Assembly (NCBI RefSeq): GCF_010120715.1
Contig: NZ_CP047591.1
Location: 1,860,001 to 1,924,000, forward strand
Source of the DNA: Aminipila terrae
GTDB taxonomy: Bacteria; Bacillota; Clostridia; Peptostreptococcales; Anaerovoracaceae
Reading direction: 5' to 3'
Length of the DNA: 64,000 bases
Position 1 is the stretch's first letter; every line of letters starts with the position of its first letter. Shown here in pieces: positions 54,313 to 63,272 of the stretch. The notes under the pieces are model-generated. The model was given only the letters and a program-made list of their open reading frames with translations. It made no database searches and was not told the DNA's origin. A program made the translations under genes and the position numbers.

Positions 54313-56812
54313 AGTAAAAAATGCAAAAACCATCAACAACCTTGCTTTAAAATCCTTTCAATCAAATAAGCTGAGAAATGTTTTTGTAATCATAGCAATC
54401 ACTTTAACAACCATTTTGTTCACCAGTGTTTTCACCATTGGGTCCAGTTTAATTGGGTCTTTACAGGAAAGTACCATGCGCCAGGTTGGAAGCAGTGCTC
54501 ATGGGACGTATAAAAACCTGACACCAGATGAATACAAGAAAATAAGCAAGAATAAGTCAATAGAAAATATAGGCTATTCTGTGGTACTGGGATATGCAGA
54601 AAATAAAGAACTGGTAAAACGTCCGTCTGAGATCAGGTATACTTCCAGTGCGTGGCAGGCCAAAAGTATGTTTGCATTACCCACAAGCGGCAGGCTCCCT
54701 AAGGCTGCAAATGAAATCGCCGCAGATGATATTGTTCTTAAAAGCTTAGGAATACCGTGTGAGTTAGGACAACATGTTACTTTGGAGTACTTAATAGACA
54801 ACAAGAAAATTACTGACACCTTTACTCTTGTTGGATTCTGGAAAGAAGACAGTGTTATACCTGCCAGTGAAATCTGGTTATCCCCGGCCTATGTTAAAAA
54901 TAAACTCATAGGATATAGGGGGTATAATATTTATGGGACTATTAATGCAGATGTAACTTTTAAGAACAGCTTTTTCATTGAAAGTAAGATGCAGAAGGTC
55001 GTTAGTGAAAGCGGGCTTCCTATTGATGAAATTAAATATGGTGTAAATTGGGCTTATGCAGGACATGGAGGCAGCACAGATTTGACTACCATTTTAAGTG
55101 TATCAGGGATGATTGGTCTGATTATACTTTCCGGGTATTTGATTATTTCAAATATCTTCTATATATCCATTGTAAAAGATATTCAATATTATGGACTGTT
55201 GAAAGCCGTTGGAACCACTTCCAGACAGATTAGAAAAATCATAGGAAAACAGGCAGGCATCCTTTGCTGCATCGGCATTCCCATTGGGTTGGCTGCAGGC
55301 TTTTTAGTGGGGAAAGTATTAACCCCTGTAGTTTTGTCTTCTTTTAATCTGATTACAATAATTATTCCAATCAATCCAGCTATATTTATAGGGGCAGCTA
55401 TGTTTTCAGCTATAACGGTTTATATCAGCATAAGGAAACCTTCCAGGATTGCGGCAAAGGTCAGTGCTATTGAAGCACTTCGAAATTCAGATAACACCAT
55501 AAAAGTTCATAAAAAAATAAAGAAAAGTAAAAAGATAAGCCCTTTTAGAATGGCTAAAGAAAATGTTTTCAGAAACCGAAAAAAAATGATAATGGTAACG
55601 GTTTCCCTTTCCTTGAGTCTGATTATACTGAATTGTGCCTATTCTATTGTAAAAGGGTTTGATATGGATAAATACCTAAGTAATAGTATGGTGAAAGATT
55701 TTGCAGTAGCAGATGCGGCATACTTTAATGTATATAAGTGCTATAGGGGAGAGCAGACACTGAACAAAGAATTTTTAAAAGAATTGTATTCTCAAGAGGG
55801 CATAAAGGAAACCGGAAATATTTATTTTTGTCAAATAAATTATAATATAGACGACAAGATAAAAAGTGCAGTAAAAGAGGCCACATCAAGATTTAACATG
55901 AGTGAAAAAAAGTCCCTTGTATTTAAAGATAAAATAGCACAAAAAGATTTCCAGGTTCAGCTATATGGGCTAGACGATTCTATATTTGAGGAACTAACAT
56001 GTTTTAAGGGAAACATTGATAAGGACAAATTCAAAACAGGGAAATATATTATTGCATCAGCTTTTGATTCAGAAGGACGGATTTCATATTATAAAATCGG
56101 GGATAAGGTAACAATAAAGTATCCAAAAGGAAATAGCCAGGAATATGAGGTGATGGCCATTGCCAATATTCCATATCCCATATCAGTCAGATATGGAGAT
56201 ATTATTGATGTGGAATTTCTTTTACCTTCAGAGGAGTTTTGTAAAAATATGGGTGATTTGGCACCTATGATGACAACCTTTGATGCAAATGAGAAAGAAA
56301 AGAAAAGTATAGAAAATTACTTGGATTATTACTGTAATAAAGTAAACACAGATATGCAATATACTTCAAAAGCAACCTTTGCCGCAGAATTTGAAGAGGT
56401 AAAGCAAACGTATTTTTCTGTTGGAATTGTTATAAGTAGTATTCTGGCATTTATAGGCATTATAAATTTTATCAATACAACCATTACTTCGTTAATAGCC
56501 AGAAAAAGAGAACTTGCCATGTTACAGAGCATCGGAATGACCAGCAGGCAAATGAAGCAGATGATAATATCAGAAGGCCTTACTTATGTTTGCCTGACGG
56601 CTCTAACGGTGCTTATTGTGGGAAGTCCCATTGGCTATCTTGGAATAAGCGCGACCATGTGTAATAACATAGCATTTACCCCTATATTTACGGTAGTGCC
56701 GTCTTTACTTTGCTTGCCAGTATTTGTTGTATTGGTCTATATTATTACTCTATCCTCCTATAAAGTGCTTAATAAAAAATCTATTGTTGAAAGACTCAGG
56801 GAAATAGAGTGA
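54305..56812 (+). CDS. FtsX-family ABC permease
   Basis: The product has 835 residues. It has an N-terminal helix (NVFVIIAITLTTILFTSVFT), an extracellular region at about 60-245, an FtsX block of three helices (VSGMIGLIILSGYLIISNIF, QAGILCCIGIPIGLAAGF, AIFIGAAMFSAITVYI), then a second unit with the same order at about 430-835 (MIMVTVSLSLSLIILNCAYS, SILAFIGIINFINTTITSLI). It is longer than BceB (about 650 residues) and lacks the single large loop of that type, so it is a two-FtsX-domain permease. Export or mechanotransmission against envelope-active peptides is inferred. Confidence 0.9.
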   Translation: MLKVKNAKTINNLALKSFQSNKLRNVFVIIAITLTTILFTSVFTIGSSLIGSLQESTMRQVGSSAHGTYKNLTPDEYKKISKNKSIENIGYSVVLGYAENKELVKRPSEIRYTSSAWQAKSMFALPTSGRLPKAANEIAADDIVLKSLGIPCELGQHVTLEYLIDNKKITDTFTLVGFWKEDSVIPASEIWLSPAYVKNKLIGYRGYNIYGTINADVTFKNSFFIESKMQKVVSESGLPIDEIKYGVNWAYAGHGGSTDLTTILSVSGMIGLIILSGYLIISNIFYISIVKDIQYYGLLKAVGTTSRQIRKIIGKQAGILCCIGIPIGLAAGFLVGKVLTPVVLSSFNLITIIIPINPAIFIGAAMFSAITVYISIRKPSRIAAKVSAIEALRNSDNTIKVHKKIKKSKKISPFRMAKENVFRNRKKMIMVTVSLSLSLIILNCAYSIVKGFDMDKYLSNSMVKDFAVADAAYFNVYKCYRGEQTLNKEFLKELYSQEGIKETGNIYFCQINYNIDDKIKSAVKEATSRFNMSEKKSLVFKDKIAQKDFQVQLYGLDDSIFEELTCFKGNIDKDKFKTGKYIIASAFDSEGRISYYKIGDKVTIKYPKGNSQEYEVMAIANIPYPISVRYGDIIDVEFLLPSEEFCKNMGDLAPMMTTFDANEKEKKSIENYLDYYCNKVNTDMQYTSKATFAAEFEEVKQTYFSVGIVISSILAFIGIINFINTTITSLIARKRELAMLQSIGMTSRQMKQMIISEGLTYVCLTALTVLIVGSPIGYLGISATMCNNIAFTPIFTVVPSLLCLPVFVVLVYIITLSSYKVLNKKSIVERLREIE

Positions 56813-56868
56813 TTTCTGGATAATATATTCAGATGATGATGGGTTATAAACAAAGTTAAACATAACAT

Positions 56869-56922
56869 CCTCTCTGATGGAATATCTTAATATGTGGATA
56901 CTTGAATCAGAGGGGGTTTTTT
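56869..56922 (+). terminator. Hairpin overlapping the ribosome site of the next gene
   Basis: cctctctgat and atcagaggg pair around a loop of about 27 bases and are followed by six T. The 3' arm contains GAGGGGG, the only ribosome site for the ATG at 56924. It may be the ABC-operon terminator, or may also control translation of the FAD protein. Confidence 0.55.
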
Positions 56923-56923
56923 A

Positions 56924-58261
56924 ATGTACAGAGTTGTAGTTATTGGCGGTGGCTGGTCGGGTTGTGCCGCAGCTGTGGCCGCCCGAAAAGCAGGGGCATC
57001 AGTAGTGCTTGTTGAAAAGACTGACCTGCTTTTAGGCCTAGGCAATGTTGGAGGCATTATGCGTAATAATGGCAGATTTACTGCTGCGGAAGAAAACATT
57101 GCTTTGGGTGCAGCGGAACTGTTTGGAATAACAGACAGCTGCTCCAGACATAGAAACATTGACTTTCCAGGTCATAAACACGCCAGTCTGTACGATGTTA
57201 TGAAAGTAGAACCACAAGTGAGACGACTCCTAAAAGATATGGGTGTTGAAATACGTGTTATGACAAGGGTTATTGATGTGGTAACTGAGATAGTAGAGTT
57301 GCCTGAAGAAAAGACACAAAAATATATAAAGAGTCTTATTGTGACTAATGGGGTAGGACTTGGGCAGAGGAATATAGATGTGCAGACTATAGAGGGGGAT
57401 GTTTTTATTGAATGCACAGGATCTACAGGACCTATGGGGAATTGCCTTGCTTACGGTAATGGATGCTGTATGTGCATACTCAGATGCCCTGCTTTTGGCC
57501 CTAGAGTCAGTATTTCGCAGAAGGCTGGAGTAACGGACATAATGGGAATGCGCAAAGACGGTGCATGGGGAGCATTCAGTGGTTCTGGCAAACTGGAAAA
57601 GGGTTCACTGTCTGAGGATATTCAGCAGCAGTTAAACCAAAAAGGAGTAGTTGTTATACCCCTTGCAGCCAAAGAGGTTTCCAGAGATAAGCTGAATTTG
57701 AAAGTATGTCAGCAGTATGCTTTGGATGAATATGCAGAGAATATCATACTGCTGGATACAGGATATGCTAAAATCATGACACCATTTTTCCCATTAGAAA
57801 AATTAAGAGAAGTACCCGGACTGGAGAATGCCCGCTATGCAGACCCTTATGCAGGAGGTAAGGGAAATTCCATCCGATATTTATCTGTAACAGAGAGAGA
57901 TGATTATATGAAGGTGCAGGGTATTGAGAACCTCCTTTGTGGGGGAGAAAAGTCGGGGTTATTTGTAGGGCACACGGAAGCTATCACTACCGGAAGCCTG
58001 GCAGGCTTTAATGGAGCCAGGTACTTAAAAGGACTTAAACCTATGGAACTGCCGAGACAACTGGCTACGGGAGACTTAATTGCTTATGCGAATGAACGTC
58101 TGCAAACCAGAGAAGGCCTGATGACCCGGTATACTTTTGCCGGGGCGGAGTATTTTCAACGAATGCAGGAAAAACAGCTATATAGCGTAGATTCTGACGA
58201 GATTGCAGGGCGCGTAGCCAGAACAGGACTTGCAGGAATCTACAATGAAAAGATTATATAA
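56924..58261 (+). CDS. FAD-dependent oxidoreductase related to GidA/TrmFO
   Basis: The product has 445 residues. The Rossmann dinucleotide motif VVVIGGGWSGCAAAVAARKA is at 4-23 with an Glu-type second strand (VVLVEKTD). A middle region has FIECTGSTGPMGNCLAYGNG followed by Cys-rich CCMCILRCPAFGPR. The C-terminal segment IENLLCGGEKSGLFVGHTEA with ITTGSLAGFNGARYLKG strongly resembles the FAD-binding end of MnmG/TrmFO. The Cys cluster and shorter length mean it is not an ordinary TrmFO; the substrate is unknown. A terminator follows at 58271. Confidence 0.82.
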   Translation: MYRVVVIGGGWSGCAAAVAARKAGASVVLVEKTDLLLGLGNVGGIMRNNGRFTAAEENIALGAAELFGITDSCSRHRNIDFPGHKHASLYDVMKVEPQVRRLLKDMGVEIRVMTRVIDVVTEIVELPEEKTQKYIKSLIVTNGVGLGQRNIDVQTIEGDVFIECTGSTGPMGNCLAYGNGCCMCILRCPAFGPRVSISQKAGVTDIMGMRKDGAWGAFSGSGKLEKGSLSEDIQQQLNQKGVVVIPLAAKEVSRDKLNLKVCQQYALDEYAENIILLDTGYAKIMTPFFPLEKLREVPGLENARYADPYAGGKGNSIRYLSVTERDDYMKVQGIENLLCGGEKSGLFVGHTEAITTGSLAGFNGARYLKGLKPMELPRQLATGDLIAYANERLQTREGLMTRYTFAGAEYFQRMQEKQLYSVDSDEIAGRVARTGLAGIYNEKII

Positions 58262-58270
58262 AGAGTAATA

Positions 58271-58298
58271 AGAGGGACTGCTTTGGAGCAGTCCCTCT
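58271..58298 (+). terminator. Strong intrinsic terminator
   Basis: agagggactgct and agcagtccctct form a perfect 12-bp stem with a four-base loop, followed by AT-rich sequence. Confidence 0.87.
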
Positions 58299-58431
58299 AT
58301 ATTAATATGTGAGTGTTTTAATAGTAAGCATTCGGCTACAATTATTAATAAAATTTATAAAAACCTGACTGTTATCCTTGAATTATAAGGAAGCGCGCCT
58401 TTCATTTAGATGCAATTTCAGAGTGCAAACA

Positions 58432-58459
58432 TTGACAATCACAAGTAAAATGGTAAAAT
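58432..58459 (+). promoter_or_regulatory. Candidate promoter of the membrane protein gene
   Basis: Consensus TTGACA is followed after 16 bases by TAAAAT (five of six matches), 79 bases before the ATG at 58538. Confidence 0.5.
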
Positions 58460-58537
58460 AAGGACAAAATGAAAATTTCATCCTCATTTTTAATTAAAGA
58501 ATAAGCAGGAAATTACAAAATAGAGCAAGGAGACTAA

Positions 58538-59221
58538 ATGGAGAAAGACGTTGGAAGATACCTAAAAGCTGTTACAATCGTTTTAGTTACTGCTTTTTGT
58601 GCTATGAAACTGCCCCATCTAGATAAATCAATATTTGATTTAATGGTGCCAACCATAAAACTAAGTCCAGGATCAAGGTTGGATTTAGTTGGTATATTAC
58701 CACTGGTCCTGCTATGGTGGAGCTATAAAGAAGTTGTAAAAAGCAACTATTTCAAAAGTGGAAAAGTCGTAATATTTATTGTTATGTTTTGCATTCTAGT
58801 GCCCTTTACATTCAAAGCAATGAATGCAATTAAGACACCATACTATTTATTAAGTGGTGGGCTTAAATCAATAGATGTAATAGAGAGCAACTATTCCTTT
58901 AGCAATGGGCCAAAAGACAATACCATAAAAGTTGATTTAACTTTGAAGAATTATGGAAAAGAAATGAGAAATTTAAATGTCTCAATGGACCTTCCAAAAT
59001 GTCTTGATAAAATTATTGATAAAGATTCGATTGTACTACCACGAAAATACGCAATATATAAAGGGCAAGGTAATTTTCATATCCAAGAATCTATCCCGTT
59101 CAATTACAAAAAGGGATTTTCAGAAAAAGACTTGTTCGATACAGATTATTTTTACGATGATTACAAGATTATTTTATCTAAAGAAAATGAAAAGCTAACA
59201 ATTCTTCAACGTGGAGAATAG
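58538..59221 (+). CDS. Membrane protein of unknown function
   Basis: The product has 227 residues. Three hydrophobic segments lie in the first 100 residues (AVTIVLVTAFCAMKLP, LVGILPLVLLWWSY, VVIFIVMFCILVPFTF). The C-terminal 125 residues are soluble and beta-rich (TIKVDLTLKNYGKEMRNLNV, SIPFNYKKGFSEKD), resembling an extracytoplasmic immunoglobulin-like domain. AAGGAG precedes the ATG by eight bases. It is monocistronic. I do not recognise the family. Confidence 0.75.
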   Translation: MEKDVGRYLKAVTIVLVTAFCAMKLPHLDKSIFDLMVPTIKLSPGSRLDLVGILPLVLLWWSYKEVVKSNYFKSGKVVIFIVMFCILVPFTFKAMNAIKTPYYLLSGGLKSIDVIESNYSFSNGPKDNTIKVDLTLKNYGKEMRNLNVSMDLPKCLDKIIDKDSIVLPRKYAIYKGQGNFHIQESIPFNYKKGFSEKDLFDTDYFYDDYKIILSKENEKLTILQRGE

Positions 59222-59474
59222 GCATATTATGCAGCATAAGCCGTAATAGCCTGCAAAGTATTTTTGAAATAGCTAATTCTAATAAAGAAGTTTAGAATAG
59301 TTAAAGGGAATATTAGTATATTATTTTTGAATGATTAGAATGATGAAAAATATGGCTGTAGTAATTTTGCTACAGTTTTTTTGTATAAAAGATTATCGGC
59401 CTTATACCCAGTCTGTTATTTTTAGCTAATATAAGGTAAAATAAAGTAAAAGTTCAGTAAACACCAATAAGGCA
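59222..59474. other. Intergenic region before the pyrophosphatase gene
   Basis: It contains the terminator at 59356 and AT-rich sequence leading to the promoter at 59475. No ORF or RNA motif was seen. Confidence 0.4.
59356..59382 (+). terminator. Intrinsic terminator
   Basis: ctgtag and ctacag form a short stem with an eight-base loop, followed by seven T. It lies 135 bases after the membrane-protein stop. Confidence 0.65.
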
Positions 59475-59504
59475 TTGACGAAAAGTTGTTAAAATTGTTA
59501 TACT
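59475..59504 (+). promoter_or_regulatory. Candidate promoter of the pyrophosphatase gene
   Basis: TTGACG and TATACT (five of six in each) are separated by 18 bases, about 50 bases before the TTG start at 59555. Confidence 0.5.
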
Positions 59505-59554
59505 GATTGCTAATATATAAATGAAAAAACCAAAGGAAAAGGGGAAATGAAAAG

Positions 59555-61192
59555 TTGGATAAACAGGTTTATGTTATAGGACATAAAAACCCAGATACAG
59601 ATTCCATCTGTTCCGCCATTGCATATGCAAATCTGAAGAATCAGATATCAGATAAATGTTATGAAGCAAAACGGGCCGGGCAGGTAAATAATGAAACAAA
59701 ATATGTGCTGGAAAAGTTTGAAGTGGAAACACCTGAACTGATAGATGATGTAGGCACTCAGATTCGGGATGTGGCTATAAAGAAGATAGATGGAATAGAA
59801 AGCGGCATTTCGCTGAAAAAAGCATGGAATATGATGAAAGATACTTCCAATTCCACCCTTCCGGTTACCTCGGATGGAAAACTGGAAGGTATTATTTCTG
59901 TAAACGATATTGCTACGGCCAATATGGATATTTATGAAACTGGGATTTTAGCCCTGTCTAAAACACCGTATCGAAATATTCTGGATACACTTGAAGGAAC
60001 CATGGTTGTGGGAGACGAAGAAGGATATGTTGAAGATGGGAAAATCCTCATTGGAGCAGCAAACCCAGACCTAATGGAAAATTATATAGAGAAAAATGAT
60101 ATTCTCATCACGGGAAACCGATTTGAATCTCATCTTTGTGCCATTGAAATGAACGCGGGATGCATTGTAGTGTGCATGGGAGCACCAGTATCTAAAACAA
60201 TTAAGAAACTGGCCATGCAGAATAATTGTAGAATTATAAGTACCCCGTATGAAACCTATGTGGCAGCCAGACTAATCAACCAGAGTACACCCATACGGTA
60301 TTTTATGCGCAAGGAAAATATAGTAACTTTTGAAGAAGATGATTACATCAGTGACATGAAAGAAACGGTAACAAAGATTCGATACAGGGATTTTCCGGTT
60401 CTGGACACAAATGGTAATTACTGCGGTATGCTTTCAAGGCGTTCTCTGATTAACATGAATCGGAAGAAAATTATTCTTGTAGACCACAATGAAAAATCTC
60501 AGGCTGTAGATGGAATCGAAGAAGCAGAAATCATGGAAATAATCGATCACCACCGCATTGGGAATCTGGAAACTCTGGCTCCGGTGTACTTCCGGAATCA
60601 GCCTTTAGGTTGTACGGCCACCATTATCTATCAGATGTATCTGGAGCTAGGAGTGGAGCTGGACAAGAAAATAGCAGGATTATTATGTTCAGCCATTTTA
60701 TCTGATACGTTGATGTTCCGTTCTCCAACCTGTACCGACCTGGATAAAGCGGCAGCAGAAAAACTGGCACAGATTGCAGAAGTGAATATTGAAGAACATG
60801 CTGAAAAGATGTTCAGAGCAGGAAGCTCCCTGCAAGATAAATCCACAGAGGAAATTTTCTATCAGGATTATAAGAAGTTTGCAAGTAATGGTATAAAATT
60901 TGGTGCAGGTCAGATTACTTCCATGGATGGGGAAGAACTGGCAGCCTTGAAACCTAAGATTCTTCCTTTCATGGAAAATGCCTGCAAGTCATCAAGTGCA
61001 GATATGCTGTTCTTTATGCTAACAGATGTTATCCATGAATCTACAGAATTACTTTTTGTAGGAGAAGATGCAAGAAATATCGTTGAGCGGGCTTTTGGCG
61101 TAAAACCAGAAGAATCTTCCATTGTAATGAAAAATATTGTTTCAAGAAAAAAACAGGTAATACCTCAATTAATCAATGCAATGCAGGGGTAA
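59555..61192 (+). CDS. ppaC: Family II Mn-dependent inorganic pyrophosphatase with CBS and DRTGG domains
   Basis: The product has 545 residues. The N-terminal DHH domain has the metal ligands GHKNPDTDS (His10, Asp14, Asp16). Two CBS domains (NSTLPVTSDGKLEGIISVND; YRDFPVLDTNGNYCGMLSRR) flank a DRTGG domain at about 155-245. The catalytic motif EIIDHHRIGN and the DHHA2 domain with SRKKQVIPQL close the protein. CBS-type enzymes hydrolyse pyrophosphate under control of adenine nucleotides; DRTGG forms also bind diadenosine polyphosphates. The start is TTG, eight bases after AGGGGA; no in-frame ATG lies before His10. Confidence 0.94.
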   Translation: MDKQVYVIGHKNPDTDSICSAIAYANLKNQISDKCYEAKRAGQVNNETKYVLEKFEVETPELIDDVGTQIRDVAIKKIDGIESGISLKKAWNMMKDTSNSTLPVTSDGKLEGIISVNDIATANMDIYETGILALSKTPYRNILDTLEGTMVVGDEEGYVEDGKILIGAANPDLMENYIEKNDILITGNRFESHLCAIEMNAGCIVVCMGAPVSKTIKKLAMQNNCRIISTPYETYVAARLINQSTPIRYFMRKENIVTFEEDDYISDMKETVTKIRYRDFPVLDTNGNYCGMLSRRSLINMNRKKIILVDHNEKSQAVDGIEEAEIMEIIDHHRIGNLETLAPVYFRNQPLGCTATIIYQMYLELGVELDKKIAGLLCSAILSDTLMFRSPTCTDLDKAAAEKLAQIAEVNIEEHAEKMFRAGSSLQDKSTEEIFYQDYKKFASNGIKFGAGQITSMDGEELAALKPKILPFMENACKSSSADMLFFMLTDVIHESTELLFVGEDARNIVERAFGVKPEESSIVMKNIVSRKKQVIPQLINAMQG

Positions 61193-61288
61193 GAGCTTGA
61201 CAGTTTTACACCTCAGACTAGTATAAGCATGGGTAGTTTGCCCATAAAAAATGTAAGGGCTATAGGATTGAGGGAAAGGAGAAGATTT

Positions 61289-62757
61289 ATGGAGAAAAGA
61301 GTTCTTAGAGATATACAACCGCAAAGGGTAATGTATTTCTTTGAGGAAATATCCAAGATTCCAAGAGGAAGTGGAAATGAGAAAAAAATAAGTGATTATA
61401 TATATGGCTGGGCTTGTGAAAACGGCCTGGAAGCTTATCAGGATAAAGCATTAAATGTCATAATAAAGAAACCGGCGGCACCTGGGTATGAAGACTCTGA
61501 ACCTGTCATGCTGCAGGCCCATATGGATATGGTCTGCGAAAAAAATAGTGACAGTTTCCATGATTTTTCTAAGGATTCTGTTCAATTGAAAATAGAAGGC
61601 GATATGATATCCTCCGCAGTAGGAACTACCCTTGGAGCAGACAATGGAATTGGTGTTGCATATTGTATGGCAGTTCTGGAGAAGTCTGATTTAAAACACC
61701 CGGCATTGGAGATTCTGTTAACAACAGAAGAGGAATCAACCTTTAAAGGAGCACTGTCTGTTTCCCCAGAGCTTTTTCAGGCCAAGAAGCTTATTAATCT
61801 GGATCAGGCTGTAGAAAATCAGATTTTAGCAGGAAGCTGTGGAGGTGCAGGGGTAAAAGTACTTTTACCATTGGAGTACGAGCAGGTCTGCAAAGAAAAG
61901 GAATATAAAGCTTTTCAGCTTAGCGTAAGCGGGCTGCCAGGGGGACACTCTGGAGAAGATATTGACAAGGGTCATGGCAGTGCTATCAGTTTATTAATAC
62001 GTTTACTTTATGAAATAAAGAGCAGGCATAATGTGCAGCTATCCCATGTATCCGCCGGAACTTCAAGACTTGCCATATCCAGAGAGGCAGAGGCAGAAAT
62101 TCTCATATACCCAGAGCAGCAACAGGAGATACAAGATACTGTAGAAAAGATGATGGGAATTTTAAAAATGAGTATAAGGGTATCTCTGGTAATTTACAGG
62201 TTGGACTCAAGGAAACTGACGGATTAAAGTCTAAAATCATCACAGAACAGAGTTTTAATAAAATGATACAGTTTTTATACTTATTTCCGGATGGTATAAA
62301 ACATATGAATGGTGTAATACCAGGAGTCGTAGAAAGCTCTATTAACCTGGGAATCATAAAATTGGAGCAGGGTGGTTTAGAACTTGAAGCCGAGTTGAGA
62401 GGGGCATTTGAGTCCACTTGCCAGCATATCAAAAATCAGCTGACAAATTTATGTGAGGTATTCGGAGCGGAAATGAAGTTTTTTGCGCAATATCCGGCAT
62501 GGTCTTATAATCAGGAATCAGGTTTAAGGCAGAAAGCCATGGACGTATTTAGGCAGGAGTTTGATAGAGATTTAAAAACCGTTGTTATCCATGCAGGTAT
62601 TGAATGCGGCTGTTTACTACAGCGGATGCCTTGGTTAGATGCAGTGGCCATCGGCCCAAATTGCTGGGGATTCCATTCTCCAGGAGAGAGAATGAGCGCC
62701 GCTTCGGTAAAAAGGATATGGGAGTTCTTAAAGAGACTTCTGGAAGAACTTAAGTAA
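61289..62757 (+). CDS. pepD: PepD-like aminoacyl-histidine dipeptidase, M20C (one-base frameshift)
   Basis: The restored product has 489 residues, close to the family norm of about 485. The ATG at 61289 follows AAAGGAG; an upstream in-frame ATG at 61229 has no site. M20 metal motifs are VMLQAHMDMVCEK, TLGADNGIGVAYC and TTEEESTFKGAL; the lid region has SGLPGGHSGEDIDKG and the end reads GIECGCLLQRMPWLDAVAIG with NCWGFHSPGERM. The frame breaks at 62155-62157 (three G); a fourth gives MMGNFKNEYKGISGNLQVGL and joins the C-terminal third. It cleaves Xaa-His and other dipeptides in the cytoplasm. Confidence 0.9.
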
Positions 62758-62806
62758 GTAGCAGAACCTTCCGATATTACTAGTATATAGTTGGAGGACA
62801 GGACGA

Positions 62807-63076
62807 ATGTATATTAATTATGGAGATAATTTATTTATGCCCGAGGGCGATGATTACAGCAAGCAGGAATTTGATAAGGATGCAGAAGAAATTGCGTTGA
62901 AAGGTAATGTTGTTCTGCAGGAACTGAGAATGCAACAGGCCGCAGATCAGGCATTAAGGGCAGAAACTGTACAAGAAAAAGTGAGTAAACCAGCTGAAAA
63001 TCATAAAAAAGAGCAGAAAAAATTAAGTTATAAAGAAATTTTTGACCAGATGAAAGAGTCAAAAAAATCAAAATGA
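62807..63076 (+). CDS. 89-residue charged hypothetical protein
   Basis: The product starts MYINYGDNLFMPEGDDYSKQ and is otherwise helical and highly charged, ending in a Lys-rich tail (QMKESKKSK). GGAGG lies nine bases before the ATG. It follows the dipeptidase gene by 49 bases and precedes a terminator. I do not recognise it; the composition suggests a small cytoplasmic or nucleic-acid-associated protein. Confidence 0.7.
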   Translation: MYINYGDNLFMPEGDDYSKQEFDKDAEEIALKGNVVLQELRMQQAADQALRAETVQEKVSKPAENHKKEQKKLSYKEIFDQMKESKKSK

Positions 63077-63090
63077 TAAAGGGCATTATT

Positions 63091-63122
63091 TAAAGGACCT
63101 TCCTGAAAAGGCAGGCCTTTTA
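63091..63122 (+). terminator. Intrinsic terminator
   Basis: aaaggaccttcc and ggcaggccttt pair with two mismatches or bulges around a six-base loop, followed by TTATTTTG. Confidence 0.6.
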
Positions 63123-63272
63123 TTTTGTTTTTGGTATTGCAAGGCTCCGATATAGGTACTAATCTAATTTATCTTGGAATTTTTGTGAAAAAACACAAAA
63201 ATGTAGTATTGAATTGTCAAATATGTTAAAATATAAGGTAAAAATAATTTTATGAAATAAGGAGAATTTTCT

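Noticed and set aside
61196..61288. T-box or other leader before pepD
   Set aside because: No T-box sequence or stable terminator is present in this short stretch.
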